Notes: generated by a model not told the origin, from the sequence alone. A DNA stretch of 64,000 nt from Clusia tigrina (GCA_920105625.2 OV050031.1:227712194-227776193), one strand, 5' to 3'. Counted from the stretch's first letter, positions 1-10,845 are shown. Program-made: numbers and translations.

Positions 1-1526
1 GCAAATTCAAAGTGAAACTAAGTGAGATGCCAAACTGGTACTTAAAGCAGCCTGAAGGAATTATAATAGTTTAATACCTGAGCCTCTTATCCGCGAACAT
101 CGGGGCTTATATATATAGTTATATAAACATTTTTTGTTTGTTAATTAGCAGATTTAATCAAAGAAATATATTTGCTCCCTTGAACTCTGGTGAAATTGTT
201 CATTGCGGAGCAGGCAGCTTAAAGCAGCTCCCAGTCTGAAACTTTCCTTGATGTATTTGACACTTTTAATCTGCTTCCTCTTTGGACTGCCCATTCTTGT
301 CTGCGTTGCAGCCCCAAACATGATGAATGCCGTTTCATAAATTTCGGTTCCCTCAACGTGTCCCATCCAGACACTCCCCATATTTCGTGCTGCCAACAGC
401 AATTCTCGTAAACCGAAATTAGTCATCCGGAAGTAAGCTGCACAAGGAAAAACACTCACACACAATGCTAATCAAAATCTTTACAGCCAACCGCTGTGAC
501 GTTTTTATTAAGCATTACATTTCGGATTTACCATAAATACTCAGCGACATTCTGCGTGGCAAATGCGGAGCGAACACTTCCACTCCTGAAAGCCAGTTTG
601 ATAAATTTATTTATGTTTGCTTAGTGAATGTCAAAATGGAAGCACAGCGTCAAAATTATTAAAATGTGTTTACACAAATTCGTGTTTAAAGACAAGCCCG
701 CAGGAGGACGCAATCCCTGCGAACTGTAAACGCAGACATTATTCGGTGGAATACTCTCCTTTGATTCAACAAAGCCATGTTCACGTGGAAAACAATATTT
801 TCATAATTTCTTGATCCGGCCTGGATAAGGCGGAAATGCAAACAAACTTTGAGCTTCCATTAGTTATCATCAGTAATCTCCTCGAACGAGATTTTCATGC
901 CAAATAATATCACCGAGCTAAATTTGATTCATGGCTGAGCTAAAATTCATTGTCGTTCATGTTGTCTCTGGCAAACTCGTTACTTCAACTCAGAGTAGAA
1001 CTGACTATCGACTAATTGAACCAAACCATCCGTTCCCATCTCTCCATAATTTTACTTTCACTCTCTCGAAGCATTGTCGTGTGCGTATCTTGTTTTTGTT
1101 TGCTAACTTGACTGCAACTTTCTCTATCACTGAGTAGTTGCCAATGGCGGTACTTTCATGGCTTCGTGTAATTAGCTGGTCTCATGCTCGCGCTAAGCTC
1201 ACTTGCAATCCCACTTGAACTCATGTGTTTGTAGTGACAACTCGCAACAGCACAAAGCAGTGTACAATTTCAGTGTACAGTTTTAGTGGGTTTAGATAAT
1301 GTCGCTCCTCCTGGCGTAAAGCGATAAATTTGCTCGCCGTACGCGTGCGAATAGACACACAATCCGGGGGAAGACCAACTATTACGGTTATGGAAAAGGG
1401 GTTCTGCTGTCTGGTGTATTGCTCTGTGATGTGTCAGTGTTGAGGCAGGGGATTTCGATAACAACTTTAAGGGACGACACTAAAATTCAGGCACTAAAGC
1501 CTCTTCTAGGACTTGTTAAGGATATT
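1..1526. other. Anonymous AT-rich sequence
   Basis: No recognisable gene, RNA or transposon was found. A 103-codon open frame on the minus strand (154-465) matches no family I know, and its composition does not set it apart from chance. Confidence 0.5.
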
Positions 1527-1611
1527 TTCAGTATCGAATCTAATGCCAATCTTACTGCTTTTCTAATGCTTATATCAGTGCTGGAGTCATTGTATTGGAT
1601 ATTAGATAGAT

Positions 1612-2664
1612 AGTTATGTCACTTAGACCACCAGTTGAGTCCGGTGTGAGCCGCGGATGCGAGGCTAGGCTACGTTTCCCCCTACAGATTGCACCAACCT
1701 GAGCATTCAATAAAGCGGAAAAGGTTGTTGTCACCTGACTGGTATGGATTATCTATACTTCTCAAGAAGTGGGATCCTAGTAAACGTTCCCTATTTCTAG
1801 CAAAAGCTGGACATCTACAGAAGAGATGGTGGACATGTACAAAAGAGATGGTGGACATGTACAAAAGAGATGCTGGACATCTACAGAAGAGATGCTGGAC
1901 ATGTACAGAAGAGATGCTGGACATGTACAGAAGAGATGCTGGACATGTACAGAAGAGATGCTGGACCGCTTCCAGTTGCTCCTACGACAGAAACCATGCG
2001 TATAAACTCCCATTGCATGATTTTCTATTAGACAATGTCCGGTGAGGGCTCCTATTAAAGTCCTCAATCATAGTCTATTGAGTCTAATGATATTCCTAGA
2101 TAGATGCAGATTTAGCCTGGGCCATGTTTGCCTGGCGATTTCGCAAGGTACAGGCACAGATCCACCTTTGATTGGTAGAATTAATTAGTGTCTTCCTTAT
2201 GAGAGGCTTACAAGCCGCGAGAGGTACATCCATATGCCTACTGACATTTGGCACACAAGTGCCTGCCGGCTCTTGCAAGTTGATAAGCCTTGCAGTTCCC
2301 TGGTATATCCCGATGGCCTGGTACCCAGCAGAGATGGATATGGAATTGTTTAGCCATCTCATTTAGCGATAGGCGAGAGTCTAGGACACACACTGATATT
2401 ATTTAGAATGCAATCAAAGTCCTTACTGCAGTCTGATACAATGCAGATATCCGTGACGGTTACCTCGTTTATCCTAAACCAATTCAAGGCTTCGTGAATA
2501 GCGGCTATTTCCTCTTGAAAAACACTGCAGTGATCCATTAGTTTGATGGATCCACTGATTGAGGGCATTTCGCAATAAAATCCTGATCCTACACCGGCAT
2601 TAATTTTTGATCCGTCTGTGTATATCTTGATGGGAGTATCTGGTGATGGATCAGTATCGAACAT
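1612..2664 (-). pseudogene. RNase H and C-terminal tail of a non-LTR retrotransposon (family A)
   Basis: Read on the minus strand from 2664, the first frame opens with the RNase H motif IYTDGSK (first catalytic Asp), then SVFQEEIAAI (catalytic Glu) and CIVSDCS (second Asp). A frameshifted part follows that still shows the AGTCVPNVSRHMDVPLAACK region. The domain then continues into the tail LTGHCLI...ENHAMGV, a Cys/His-rich segment and NRERLLG near 1790. I/LOA-type elements carry such a domain after the reverse transcriptase. Several frameshifts and a 22-bp minisatellite inside the Cys/His segment mean it cannot work. A shorter relative sits at 38690-39077 on the same strand. The 3' end is near 1612, by a TAGATAGATAG run. 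Confidence 0.8.
1806..1976. repeat. 22-bp minisatellite, seven units plus a partial eighth
   Basis: Units of the type GCTGGACATGTACAGAAGAG+AT start at 1806, 1828, 1850, 1872, 1894, 1916 and 1938, with a partial unit from 1960. Variants differ at GCT/GGT, ATCT/ATGT and CAG/CAA. The array lies inside the Cys/His-rich tail of the surrounding transposon. Because 22 is not a multiple of 3, each unit shifts the frame, yet frames on both strands stay open through it. The related copy at 38.9 kb has only one unit. Confidence 0.95.
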
Positions 2665-2935
2665 AATGCCAATCTTTCTGCTTTCTAATGTTTATAGTAG
2701 TGCTGGGAGTTATTATATAGGGTGGTAGTGCATCAGAATTCTATGTATTAGATACACTAACACCCTGTATTATTTAAGTTAGTTGAATTGGGTTTGGGCC
2801 TATGCATTAAGAATTTCATCTAAGAATAGCATTCTACCTGCAGGCCGTATTTGATTCGAATCGGAATCGAATCGTTAATCCTTTTAAAGTTGTTGCTGTT
2901 TTCATCATTGAAATAAAGGCAAGTAATATTTGTAT

Positions 2936-3112
2936 GCATCCTGCCCCGGGATTGATCTCCAAAAAGGCTGCTTTCTAAATATCGTTTTCACTGCGAGTTG
3001 AAGGCCTTAGTTACTAGTACTGATTCCCCAACCCCAACTCTCACTCCTCTCAAATCTAACAAATCTAATCTGCCTTGCAGTCATAATTGATTATGGTGTA
3101 GATTAGATTTAT
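2936..3112 (+). repeat. SINE fragment, 5' truncated
   Basis: The segment starts inside the T-arm end (CCTGCCCCGGG) and carries the family's body: AAGGCCTTAGTTACTAGTACT, then CCCCAACCCC and GCAGTCATAATT...ATGGTGTA. It ends in an (A/T)-rich tail containing AGATTTATTAGATTTATT. It matches the fuller copies at 19706-19872 and 34991-35178. Its tail abuts the 3' end of a minus-strand non-LTR element at 3115. Confidence 0.65.
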
Positions 3113-3114
3113 TA

Positions 3115-3770
3115 GATTTATTTAAGGGTGTTGTACACTGCGACCTGAGAGATCTACTGTGATGCCCCTATTTATTTGAAACATGAGGATAGTCTCATCT
3201 GCAGGTCTTCTGCCATGTGAATTTCCGAAAGGAATTCATACATTTTGGAGGAATCAATTTGAAGGATCCTGCTCATATCTAAGATATATTCTCCAAAACA
3301 CCTGAGTCTTTTGTGTGCCAATGGTCTGCAGTCCGTGATCAGGTCCAGTGAGGTTTCATCACTTTGTCCACAGAATCTACAGATGGCATCTGAAAATAGA
3401 CCCCCATCTTATTCATAGTTGAGTTTACAGTGTCCGGACCCATAGTGGTCTGAGATAGTTGGTCTGTAGATCGGCTACCACGATTACCTAAACTTAACCT
3501 TCTACACAGAATCTAGAGATGGCCTCTGAAGATGTACCCAACTTATTCGTATGATAGTTGAGTCTACAGTGATGATTCTATATTTACTCTGAGGCATATT
3601 TATTAACTCTTTAGCTCTTTTAGGATTAAAATCTCCCAGAAGAGCTTTGGACTGTCTTAATCCCGGAAGAGTTTTCCAGGTTTGACTTCTTTTTGCATCT
3701 GTACACTTCTTCAGCAGACCTCCAGTGGTCTTGAATTGTAGTCCACAGAAGGGTTCAGGCCCGTTCAAAG
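3115..3770 (-). pseudogene. RNase H tail of a non-LTR retrotransposon (family B)
   Basis: The minus strand encodes a C-terminal tail with a CRFCGQSDETSLDLITDC Cys motif near 3370-3330, then LRCFGEYILDMSRI and, at the stop, RLSSCFK. The same tail recurs on the plus strand at 62966-63245. Farther upstream (3502-3768) lies the segment LLGDFNPKRAKELINM, which normally connects RNase H to this tail in such elements. An internal near-duplication of about 65 bp (around 3370-3435 and 3508-3575) interrupts the order. No RT or complete RNase H remains. Confidence 0.7.
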
Positions 3771-3856
3771 TAGAGGTCTCAGCCTTAATTATGTTGTAAG
3801 ATATAATAATGATAAGATTTTGATGTATGTTTATGAAATCTGTTCAGTTTTGAGAA

Positions 3857-4180
3857 TCAATTAAATGAAATGACTGAGGCTTCGCTCTTCACATGGTTAG
3901 AAAGCCTTTCCATGTGGGACTTTGCATATTTTTGTATTGTAGCGGCAACAGACTGGATGCCAAGATCGCGTTCCAGGTCGCTGCTGCGGATATACCAAGG
4001 TGCATTTACCGCACATTGGAACTTGAGCAACCCCATAGTTGAATGCCATAGGTCCATGCCGGTCTAACCACTTGTTTGTATAAGAGAAAAGATGCTTTAA
4101 GTGAAAAGATGTTCTTGCCAAGGAATCATAAATGAGTTCATAATGACCAAGGACCTTCATAAGACAGTTTAAAGACATTT
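3857..4180 (-). pseudogene. C-terminal end of a Jockey-type ORF2
   Basis: The minus strand reads NAPWYIRSSDLERDLGIQ, then VAATIQKYAKSHMERLSNH. This is the typical end of a Jockey-clade reverse transcriptase protein, where newly exposed NAPWY is followed by (H/E)RDLGI. Upstream, frameshifted, lies the thumb segment containing WLDRHGPMAFNYG. A better copy of the same family is at 56200-57030, with about the same sequence between NAPWYIRSSDLE and KSHMERL. This copy is truncated 5' near 4180 and has at least one frameshift. Confidence 0.75.
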
Positions 4181-7100
4181 GAAAATAACACTTGAGGCTA
4201 AATATAAGTATTTATGAACTGTTCGACCTGATCCTGGTGTGTAAGGACAACGTGAAGGTCGGCCAGTCAATTCTATAGAAGAGAGCACATTAAAATTATG
4301 CGGTTTGGGATGCGGCAAAAAGTGTGTCATTGGCATATTTTAGCACAGCACAAGCACATCAATATTCATCAAAACGTACGCATATCAACTTAAGCTCCAT
4401 CAAATTGATTTGTGGGCGTCAAAAGGTTTCACTTTTGTCAACAAACGCCACTCAGCCGAAAAGAGGGTACGTGAACTACACAACACGCTTTGAATGTTTG
4501 AAAAGGTTTGTCTAAAAAGTTAAGCCCCAGTCTCAGCAGCAATATCGCCACCCACAGCATTAGTCGAAATAGTGCTACGCTATTCATATGCAAACGGATA
4601 TATGACACATTCATATATGCCAAAGGATGCGCTTATGTATGCATGATGACAAACATCAATCAAAATCAAAAGCGAAGGAGCAAGCGAAACCGAAGACTCT
4701 CACCGCACCCACCCACAAAAAGCTACAATTTCAATTGGGAAGGTTGCATTTGCGTGAGAGTGAGTGTGTTGGTGTGTGTGTGTGTGTGTGTCGGTGTGTG
4801 TGTGTGTGTGTGTGTCGGTGTGTGTGTGTGGGTCGGTGTGTGAGTGTTGTACACACGCAATTGCTGAGACCATTTAAGCGTTACCATTTTCGCGTTAACC
4901 GACACAACTAGAATCCAAGTGCAAAACCCCAAAGGCAAGGCAGCCGCCCAAGCATCTGCAATCACAACCTCGGCATTATTATCGTTTTCAGAGAGCGGTT
5001 CACATGACCCAATTCAGCGAGTGTGGAAGACCAATGTGTGTTCTCTGTTTACACAGACGTGTTGTTCCTCTAACGCGAGTGGGTTGTTTAAATTTAATTT
5101 CCAGACCACGAAAATCGTTGAGTTCGCAGTTAAATTGACGCATAGCAATATTTCAGTTGCTGGCATCCGTGAGTATGCAAGAGGAGAATGTGCTTTGCAA
5201 GTGCTCCTATCCTATGTCCTAAAGAGGCCATAATCATCCTGTGAATATATGACGTTAGTACTGCCTTCTGAGTGGATTTTGCTTTGACCTTTTGTCTGCA
5301 TATCCCTCTGTGGGTCAATTTATTGCAAAAGTTTATTGGAGTCATTGAAGCATCCTACAAAAAGCATCTGCAAAGAAAGCGTTCACCTGAAAGAGACCAA
5401 TTTTCGACGAGGCTTTTATGATATGAGCGACCGCACTGACATGACCACAAATTGTATGCATTCATAATTATTGATCCATTTATGCCAACAATAATGTCCT
5501 TTGCGAAAAGTTTCGTTTCATAACTCGACTGCAGCGACCACTTTTCGGATTATCAGGTTTTGTACGTTATGTTAATGTATACTTTCATGTTCTCAACTCT
5601 TTATGCGTCCCACACAATTTTCATTTAGTTAGAAGAGGAATTTGGCATATTCAGCAAACGGTTGCCCAAAGGAGTGCACGCCCACTCGACAAATATACGA
5701 CGAAAACATGTCTGGGAATGTGAAAGAAGCCGCTTTTGTCACTCACAATTATTGCTTTGCATTTGAAACCATTCCAAGGATGAAAAATGATCTGAAAGGG
5801 AATATTTTCTTTTATTTATGCACTCTTGAGCCCAACGGAATCCCAGCATTCGACGTGAGTATTTCATGATTGCTATCCTTGCAGGATGAGTTGAGTTTCA
5901 GTTCAAATGTTAAATGAGAAGCAACGGGAACAAAATACACATTTATGGGTATTCAGTGGAATGTGTCGCATAATGAAGCATATTTTCGTTTGGTTATATG
6001 AGAAGAGTGCAGAGTGTAGCGTGTTTTATGCAGAGGATATTACTGTCGAGATGAAACTGATGGCTTGCAGGACTTTGTTAATTTGCATTACCAAATAACT
6101 CAATAAAATAAAGGATTTGTCTCAATTTGTCAGCTGCCGATTCGTCAATTAGACACATTTGCCTGCTCGCAGTCAGAAGAGTTATTTCAAGGATGTGCAA
6201 ACTCCACAACAAAGAAGTGTTCCAGGCTATTTATATACACAACCAAGAGTTAGACAGGCAGTTGTATATGTGAAACAGTCGAAGAGATTCAATGAATTGC
6301 TGTCTCTTTAGCTCTAAAAATCACTTTTCACACATCCCCTTGATCCTTGGTGTAAATTTGCTCAAATATTCTGGAGGATAATCAATAAAGCAATCACAAG
6401 TTTCTAAGCAAATATTTAATTTTATACACAATCTTCTTTCTGGCCCCTTGTCCGAGTCCTCATTACAATTTAAATCCCGGATTGTTGTGCAGTGGGAGTG
6501 TTTTGAATGAACGGCTTGGGGTCCACCCAAATCTCCTTTTATCACATAATTATAAATATTTCTACCCACACTTCACGACGAGAGCAAATTACCAGCTTTA
6601 ACAGAATTATCTATTTGTACCTTTGTGTATAAATACACAACCGCAGCAGTCACACAATTTCTGTAAACAAACTGTGTATGAAAGCCTCTAAAATTAGTTT
6701 AAGTAGAAACCACAAAGAAACAACAATGGGATTAACTGATAATCTTGAGCAATATTCAGTCACAGTCCTACAGCATTTGTAGGAGAGCATATCAAGCGAT
6801 TTAATGACAACCAATTAAAAGGCAAGCGAAAAAAATATGCAAATTACGTTCAAATGCAATGGAAAATGCAAAGCTCATCAGCCAGCCAAGAGTGCTGGTG
6901 TCTGCCCACACATAATGACTGCTTAAATAGTAATTATAAGAGGGATTAGTGTAAAGCAGTAAATGAAAGGGTCGAATCTGTGCATACAAGGCAGTCGCAG
7001 AGTAGTATGTGACAATTTAGGAGGTGGATCGGTATGTGGGAGCAGCTCAAGTCGCAATTAGGTGCCAGGAATTGGTGCAACGCGTGGTTGGAGAATGTAG

Positions 7101-7299
7101 ATTGACCTCTTTAATAATTGGTATATTTGTTTAATTATCCCGGGAGAAAAGAACAATTCTATTTTAATGAAAGTCCTGCGAATAGTATTCGAAAGTGCTG
7201 ACAAATGGACAGTGTAGATGCAATGTGGTGATCACACCGTAATAATTATCAGATGGAGAAGTTCTGAGTAAGTCATGAAGGGCACTACGCTATTGTTTG
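4181..7299. other. Anonymous region without recognised genes
   Basis: Apart from the GT microsatellite at 4760-4850, I see no transposon motif, tRNA or exon-like conserved protein. Open frames here are short (at most 111 codons) and partly created by the GT repeat. Confidence 0.5.
4760..4850. repeat. GT microsatellite with CGGTG interruptions
   Basis: Runs of GTGTGT are broken by three TCGGTG motifs and a GGGTCGG. The opposite frames therefore give Cys/Val or Thr/His/Pro strings, which explains the overlapping open frames here. Confidence 0.95.
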
Positions 7300-7796
7300 G
7301 TGCGTTCTTGACCAAACCTAGTCAAGAGCACCGAGAGAAAAATAAGTAGTCTAATGCAGTATTGCAGGTATAGATGTTCAGATTAACTCTGGTTTATTTA
7401 GTGGCTCGCTGGCTCTTTTATATCATTTAAATTATATTGTTATCTTATTCTATCTAACATAACCTATCTTATTTCTATTAGTTACAAATCATATTTCCAA
7501 AATTAATCTCAAATATCGGATTACCGATATTATTCATTGACGAATCATCGTCTTTGTTTATATTGTTGAATTTGAGTGCAAGTGCATGGGCAAAGTCACT
7601 GCACTGTCCAATATGCATACGACGCTGCAATATAGGCAGCGCATGTCAATGCACCACCAAATGTGCGTATCTAGCGTATATGGGAATTGAGTGCAAGTGC
7701 ATGCGATACGCTATTGTCAGTTCGTTTGCATAGGCGAATTGCTACGGTGCTTGTGACGATGTGTGGTCGTCAGTGTACACTAGTGAAGTACACTAC
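7300..7796 (-). mobile_element. Probable long terminal repeat inserted in a non-LTR RT
   Basis: On the minus strand the segment starts TGTAGTGTACTTCACTAG exactly where the RT reading frame at 7797 breaks off. It then carries two copies of a GTGCAAGTGCATG-type motif, followed by a TATAAAAGAGCC box and AATAAACC about 25 bp downstream. That TATA-to-polyadenylation spacing is typical of the R region of an LTR. The far end near 7300 (CTCTCGGTGCTCTTGAC) is uncertain. No internal LTR-element coding sequence adjoins it, so it would be a solo or truncated LTR. Confidence 0.45.
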
Positions 7797-8220
7797 AAAT
7801 GTGGTATCCAAGGTTCTTTACTTTTTCAACAAATTTTAGGTTAGTATCATTGAGTGAAATTGTTGGTATATCAGAGGAAGGGTAACCAGACTTGGAAATC
7901 GGGAGGACATATGATTTTTGGGAGTTGAGCTTCAGCCTATTAGCTTTAGTACATGCTGCTATTATGATCAAGTGTTCGTTTACCTTAACACATAAATCAT
8001 CAATGAGACCAATAGGTCTGGACAAATACAATTGAAGGTCATCAGCATATGCATGCATGGTAACATGACAACACTTACTGAGCATATCATCTACGCACAA
8101 TGTAAATAAAAGTGGACCAAGCACTGAGCCCTGAGGCACCCCACAGGTTAAATTACTGAACCCAGACACACATTTTCCCTTGCAAAATGGCGTTCCAATT
8201 CTAAGAGAATACAGAACTAT
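7780..8220 (-). pseudogene. Non-LTR reverse transcriptase, palm part (distal piece)
   Basis: The minus strand reads TCGVPQGSVLGPLLFTL, then HAYADDLQLYLSRP, with the catalytic YADD intact, and later LKLNSQKSYVLPIS and VKNLGYHI. These are RT motifs B, C and D/E of a non-LTR element. This stretch is open for 129 codons. It is cut at 7796 by LTR-like sequence and at 8220 by a BEL fragment. The upstream part of the palm resumes at 8576 on the same strand. Lineage within I, LOA or related clades is unresolved. Confidence 0.85.
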
Positions 8221-8569
8221 TTGGATCCAGTCTCTATAAATAATGAGATTTTGATAAATGCGAATGCCGAGACGTCATTGCTGGGACTGAGATGGGATAC
8301 CACGACTGATGAGTTCACATTGAAGGTACAGTTGTTGCCAACAGTTCCCATTTCGGCTTGGATGAAGCGATTAGTTTTAAGTGTCATAGCGTGGATTTAT
8401 GATCCAGACGGATTAGTGGCACCATTTGTGGTTAGAGCGAAGATCCTGCTTCAACGCATTTGGGAAGTGAAAAGCACGTGGGATGCAGCATTGCCGGATG
8501 CACTGCTCAATTCATGGCAAGATATACGAGTATTCTCTGAAATCTCCCTTTGCGACCTTTCAACCAAGT
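8221..8569 (+). pseudogene. BEL/Pao pol fragment inserted inside an RT gene
   Basis: The plus strand encodes LLGLRWDTTTDEFTLKV, then VLSVIAWIYDPDGLVAPFVV, then RAKILLQRIWEVKSTWD and a final LLNSWQDI. This is the conserved RT-to-RNase H connection of BEL/Pao Pol. The fragment has no LTRs. It is flanked by AACTAT on the left (8215-8220) and again on the right (8570-8575), so it looks inserted with a 6-bp duplication or by microhomology. A close relative, clearly the same family, lies at 29937-30130. Confidence 0.85.
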
Positions 8570-8575
8570 AACTAT

Positions 8576-8700
8576 GAGGGTTAATAATGAGACAGAGTTG
8601 CTTAAGCGGCCCATAGACGATACAACATGATCATCCACAGAATCGAATGCTTTAGAAAAATCTAACAGACAAAGCTGGTTCAAGTGTCAAATAACTCTCT
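8576..8700 (-). pseudogene. Non-LTR reverse transcriptase, proximal piece
   Basis: The minus strand encodes LCLLDFSKAFDSV, the RT motif A with its catalytic Asp. It is in the same orientation and frame as the palm part at 7780-8220 once the intervening BEL fragment and one AACTAT are ignored. The 5' end is lost near 8700, close to the SINE at 8740. Confidence 0.75.
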
Positions 8701-8739
8701 AATGTTATCAAATGACTCTCTAATGTTAGCCTATATTTT

Positions 8740-8845
8740 AACAACAGCAGTGGAGGAGCAGCTGCAGGATTTGAACGTGCGACCCTCGGGGTGTGAGTCT
8801 AGCATGCTTACCACTAGGCGACAGAGAGCGGGTGTCTTAAATTAG
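8740..8845 (-). repeat. tRNA-headed SINE, truncated
   Basis: Reversed, the sequence reads CGCCTAGTGGTAAGCATG, then GAGGGTCGCACGTTCAAATC, a box B with T-arm-like pairing. It matches the head of the copy at 34991. The body is missing. An (ATT)n run at 8846-8876 lies just beyond the head and probably belongs to a neighbouring copy. Confidence 0.7.
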
Positions 8846-9104
8846 TATTATTATTATTATTATTATTATTATTGATAGACATTTTGGAAGATTTTATACA
8901 ATTTATTTGGACAAGCCACTGTGCTCATCTAAGATCTTTCAATGAAGGAACATTTTTTTTCTGAAGTCTTGGAAATCAACAACACACCTACTATGAACCT
9001 TCACAGGAGTCGATCCTGGGCTTTTAGTTATTGGGTTGTTAGTTAAGTACTATTCTAACTGCAGGTGGTGAATTTATACTGCTAAGCCTGTCTGAGTACT
9101 GTCT

Positions 9105-9190
9105 CAGTCTACCACTCTCTGAACAACTGTCTCTTTATTATTTCTCTTTCAGTCTACCGCTCTCTGAACAACTGTCTCATTATAACCTAT
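9105..9190. repeat. 45-bp direct tandem duplication
   Basis: CAGTCTACCACTCTCTGAAC recurs 45 bp later with one change (ACCG for ACCA), followed by AACTGTCTC in both units. The flanking sequence is AT-rich, with no coding motif. Confidence 0.85.
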
Positions 9191-9529
9191 CTTTCTTTGT
9201 AAAATTCCTCTCATCCATTGATTATTGAATTAAGTGTTAATTTAATTTTAAAAATTAAACTTATTAATTATTATAAATCGATTTTGAAATCTCCTCATCC
9301 ACATCTCATATTGAAGAAATATCGAGGGATTTTGGAAATCTTGTAAAGTGTTTTCTTGCTGATGGTGAAGAGGAATTTTAGATACACCAAAAGCCATTCA
9401 GTTCAAGTGGAAATTTTACCCCTTATTTGATTTGAGTGTTTATGGTTCGAGCAGAGATTAGACACAAAAAACAGACGCAGACGAACGTGTACTATCATCA
9501 GGGACTTTGGGAAGTGTGTGTATGTTCAT

Positions 9530-10630
9530 ACTTTCAGATATGAAACATTCAATATTTTATAATACGAAGACCAATATCTACTATTAGGATGTTCAAGAAC
9601 TTGGGAAGTATGTTCATACTTTCTGATATATAATATTTTATAATATTCCAGCATTCTGGATGCCTTTTTGCTAATGGGGCACGGCACTGCAACTAATTTA
9701 ATGCACACTGCATGTGGAATATGTGATATGAAAAGAGCGGTCTGAAAGAAACAGACGTAGGAAAGACTTTCGTAGTTTTTCTTTGTATTTGAGCATAATC
9801 TCTGTGAGCTCACTTTTAACAAGAGGAATGTTGAGATCCTTATGGATGTCAGCATTTCTAACGAACCAAGTATTACACGCAAGATTTCCGATTGCATTCG
9901 TTGTATCAGCTCGACGTTCGATCAACTAGCATGTCCGCAAAGATCAGCTCCGTATGCCCAAATAGGTTTGATCAATGCTTTGTTCAGAAGTTTTATGTTT
10001 TTATTGTATCGACGTTTATGTTCCAATCGAAGCCTTGACTTGGGGTTGAGTAGCCAATTTATATTATGGGCCTTTAACTTTATGGGCGTTCTTTTTGCCT
10101 AAATAAGGTTCCATCAAGTTCGTCGTCTGTGTAGATGGACTCATAGGTGTGTTACAGTATTCGATTGAGGATTAACAACATTGTTTAGTGTGATCACAGG
10201 ACATGTTTCTTTCCCAAGTGTAAACGTAATATGAATGCTCTTGGTCTCATTTACCTGAATGAGCCAATTTGCCAGCCACACTTCTATGATCTTCAAGTGC
10301 TCCTCAAGGCGATTTGAAGCCACTCTGGATTGCTATGTGTACTGAGAATAGTAGTGTCGTGAGCGAATGTTGAAGTGACTAGATGATCATCAGTAGGGAG
10401 GTCTGCCGTGAATAATACATATAATACAGGACCTAGAACACTACCTTGTGGAACCCCAGCATTTATACCAAAGTCTTTTATGGTGTATTCTCCATATTCT
10501 ACTCTGAACTTTCGGTTATCCAAATACGATTCCAGTAGCATGTGCACATTAACAAGTTACAGTTTTTGAATTTTATATATTAACACTGCAAACGACTCTG
10601 TCAAACGGCTGATGCAGTATCAAAAATATA
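9530..10630 (-). pseudogene. Jockey-type reverse transcriptase pseudogene with mutated active site
   Basis: From right to left on the minus strand: a degraded motif A near 10600, then NAGVPQGSVLGPVLYVLFTA (motif B), then TFAHDTTIL where Jockey elements have FADDT, then LNETKSIHI-like VNETKSIHITFTLG and the thumb. After that come a WAYGADL-like segment and NTWFVRNADIHKDLNIPLVK at the C-terminus near 9870. The first Asp of the catalytic pair is His (codon CAC). Frameshifts break the gene into four frames. There is no endonuclease domain, so it is 5' truncated. Confidence 0.85.
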
Positions 10631-10754
10631 GCAGAACTCCCCTTGTCTGGTACCGCTAAGGACAAATAGGTCTATGTGTGGCTTACTCCCAGCCTAAGTT
10701 AACTTAATCTAACCTATTACATGGCACTGTGTACTTTTCTGCTCGGAATAATAT

Positions 10755-10845
10755 ATCGTTAGAAGTGGGGTAGGCCGGAGAACCGCCGAAGAAGTAGGCC
10801 TCCAAGCATTCAGGCATTGATGCCCATTGTACTAAGGTTCTGAAT
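10755..10845 (-). mobile_element. Family C non-LTR 3'-end fragment
   Basis: A GC-rich block reads GGCCGGAGAACCGCCGAAGA on the plus strand, followed by GGCCTCCAAGCA and TTGATGCCCATTGTACTAA. The same block is found at 11400-11520 and 41455-41590 in this orientation, and at 27640-27786 reversed. At 41.5 kb it follows the stop of an element ORF, so it is a 3' untranslated end. Confidence 0.7.

Larger units (their letters stand above)
1527..2731. repeat. Pair of ~75-bp direct repeats around a non-LTR remnant
   Basis: The stretch at 1527-1600 is repeated, with scattered substitutions, at 2654-2731. Both copies share an AATGCCAATCTT core and a second block around CTAATGCTTATA/CTAATGTTTATA followed by AGTGCTGG. 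The minus-strand RNase H remnant lies between them. The repeat is too long for a normal target-site duplication. It could be two copies of the element's upstream region, or a local duplication. Confidence 0.55.

Noticed and set aside
1682..2067. Plus-strand 118-codon frame with MVDMYK/GHLQKR repeats
   Set aside because: It is the opposite-strand shadow of the 22-bp minisatellite inside a minus-strand transposon.
4508..4965. Cys/Val-rich and Thr/His/Pro-rich frames
   Set aside because: They are produced by the GT microsatellite.
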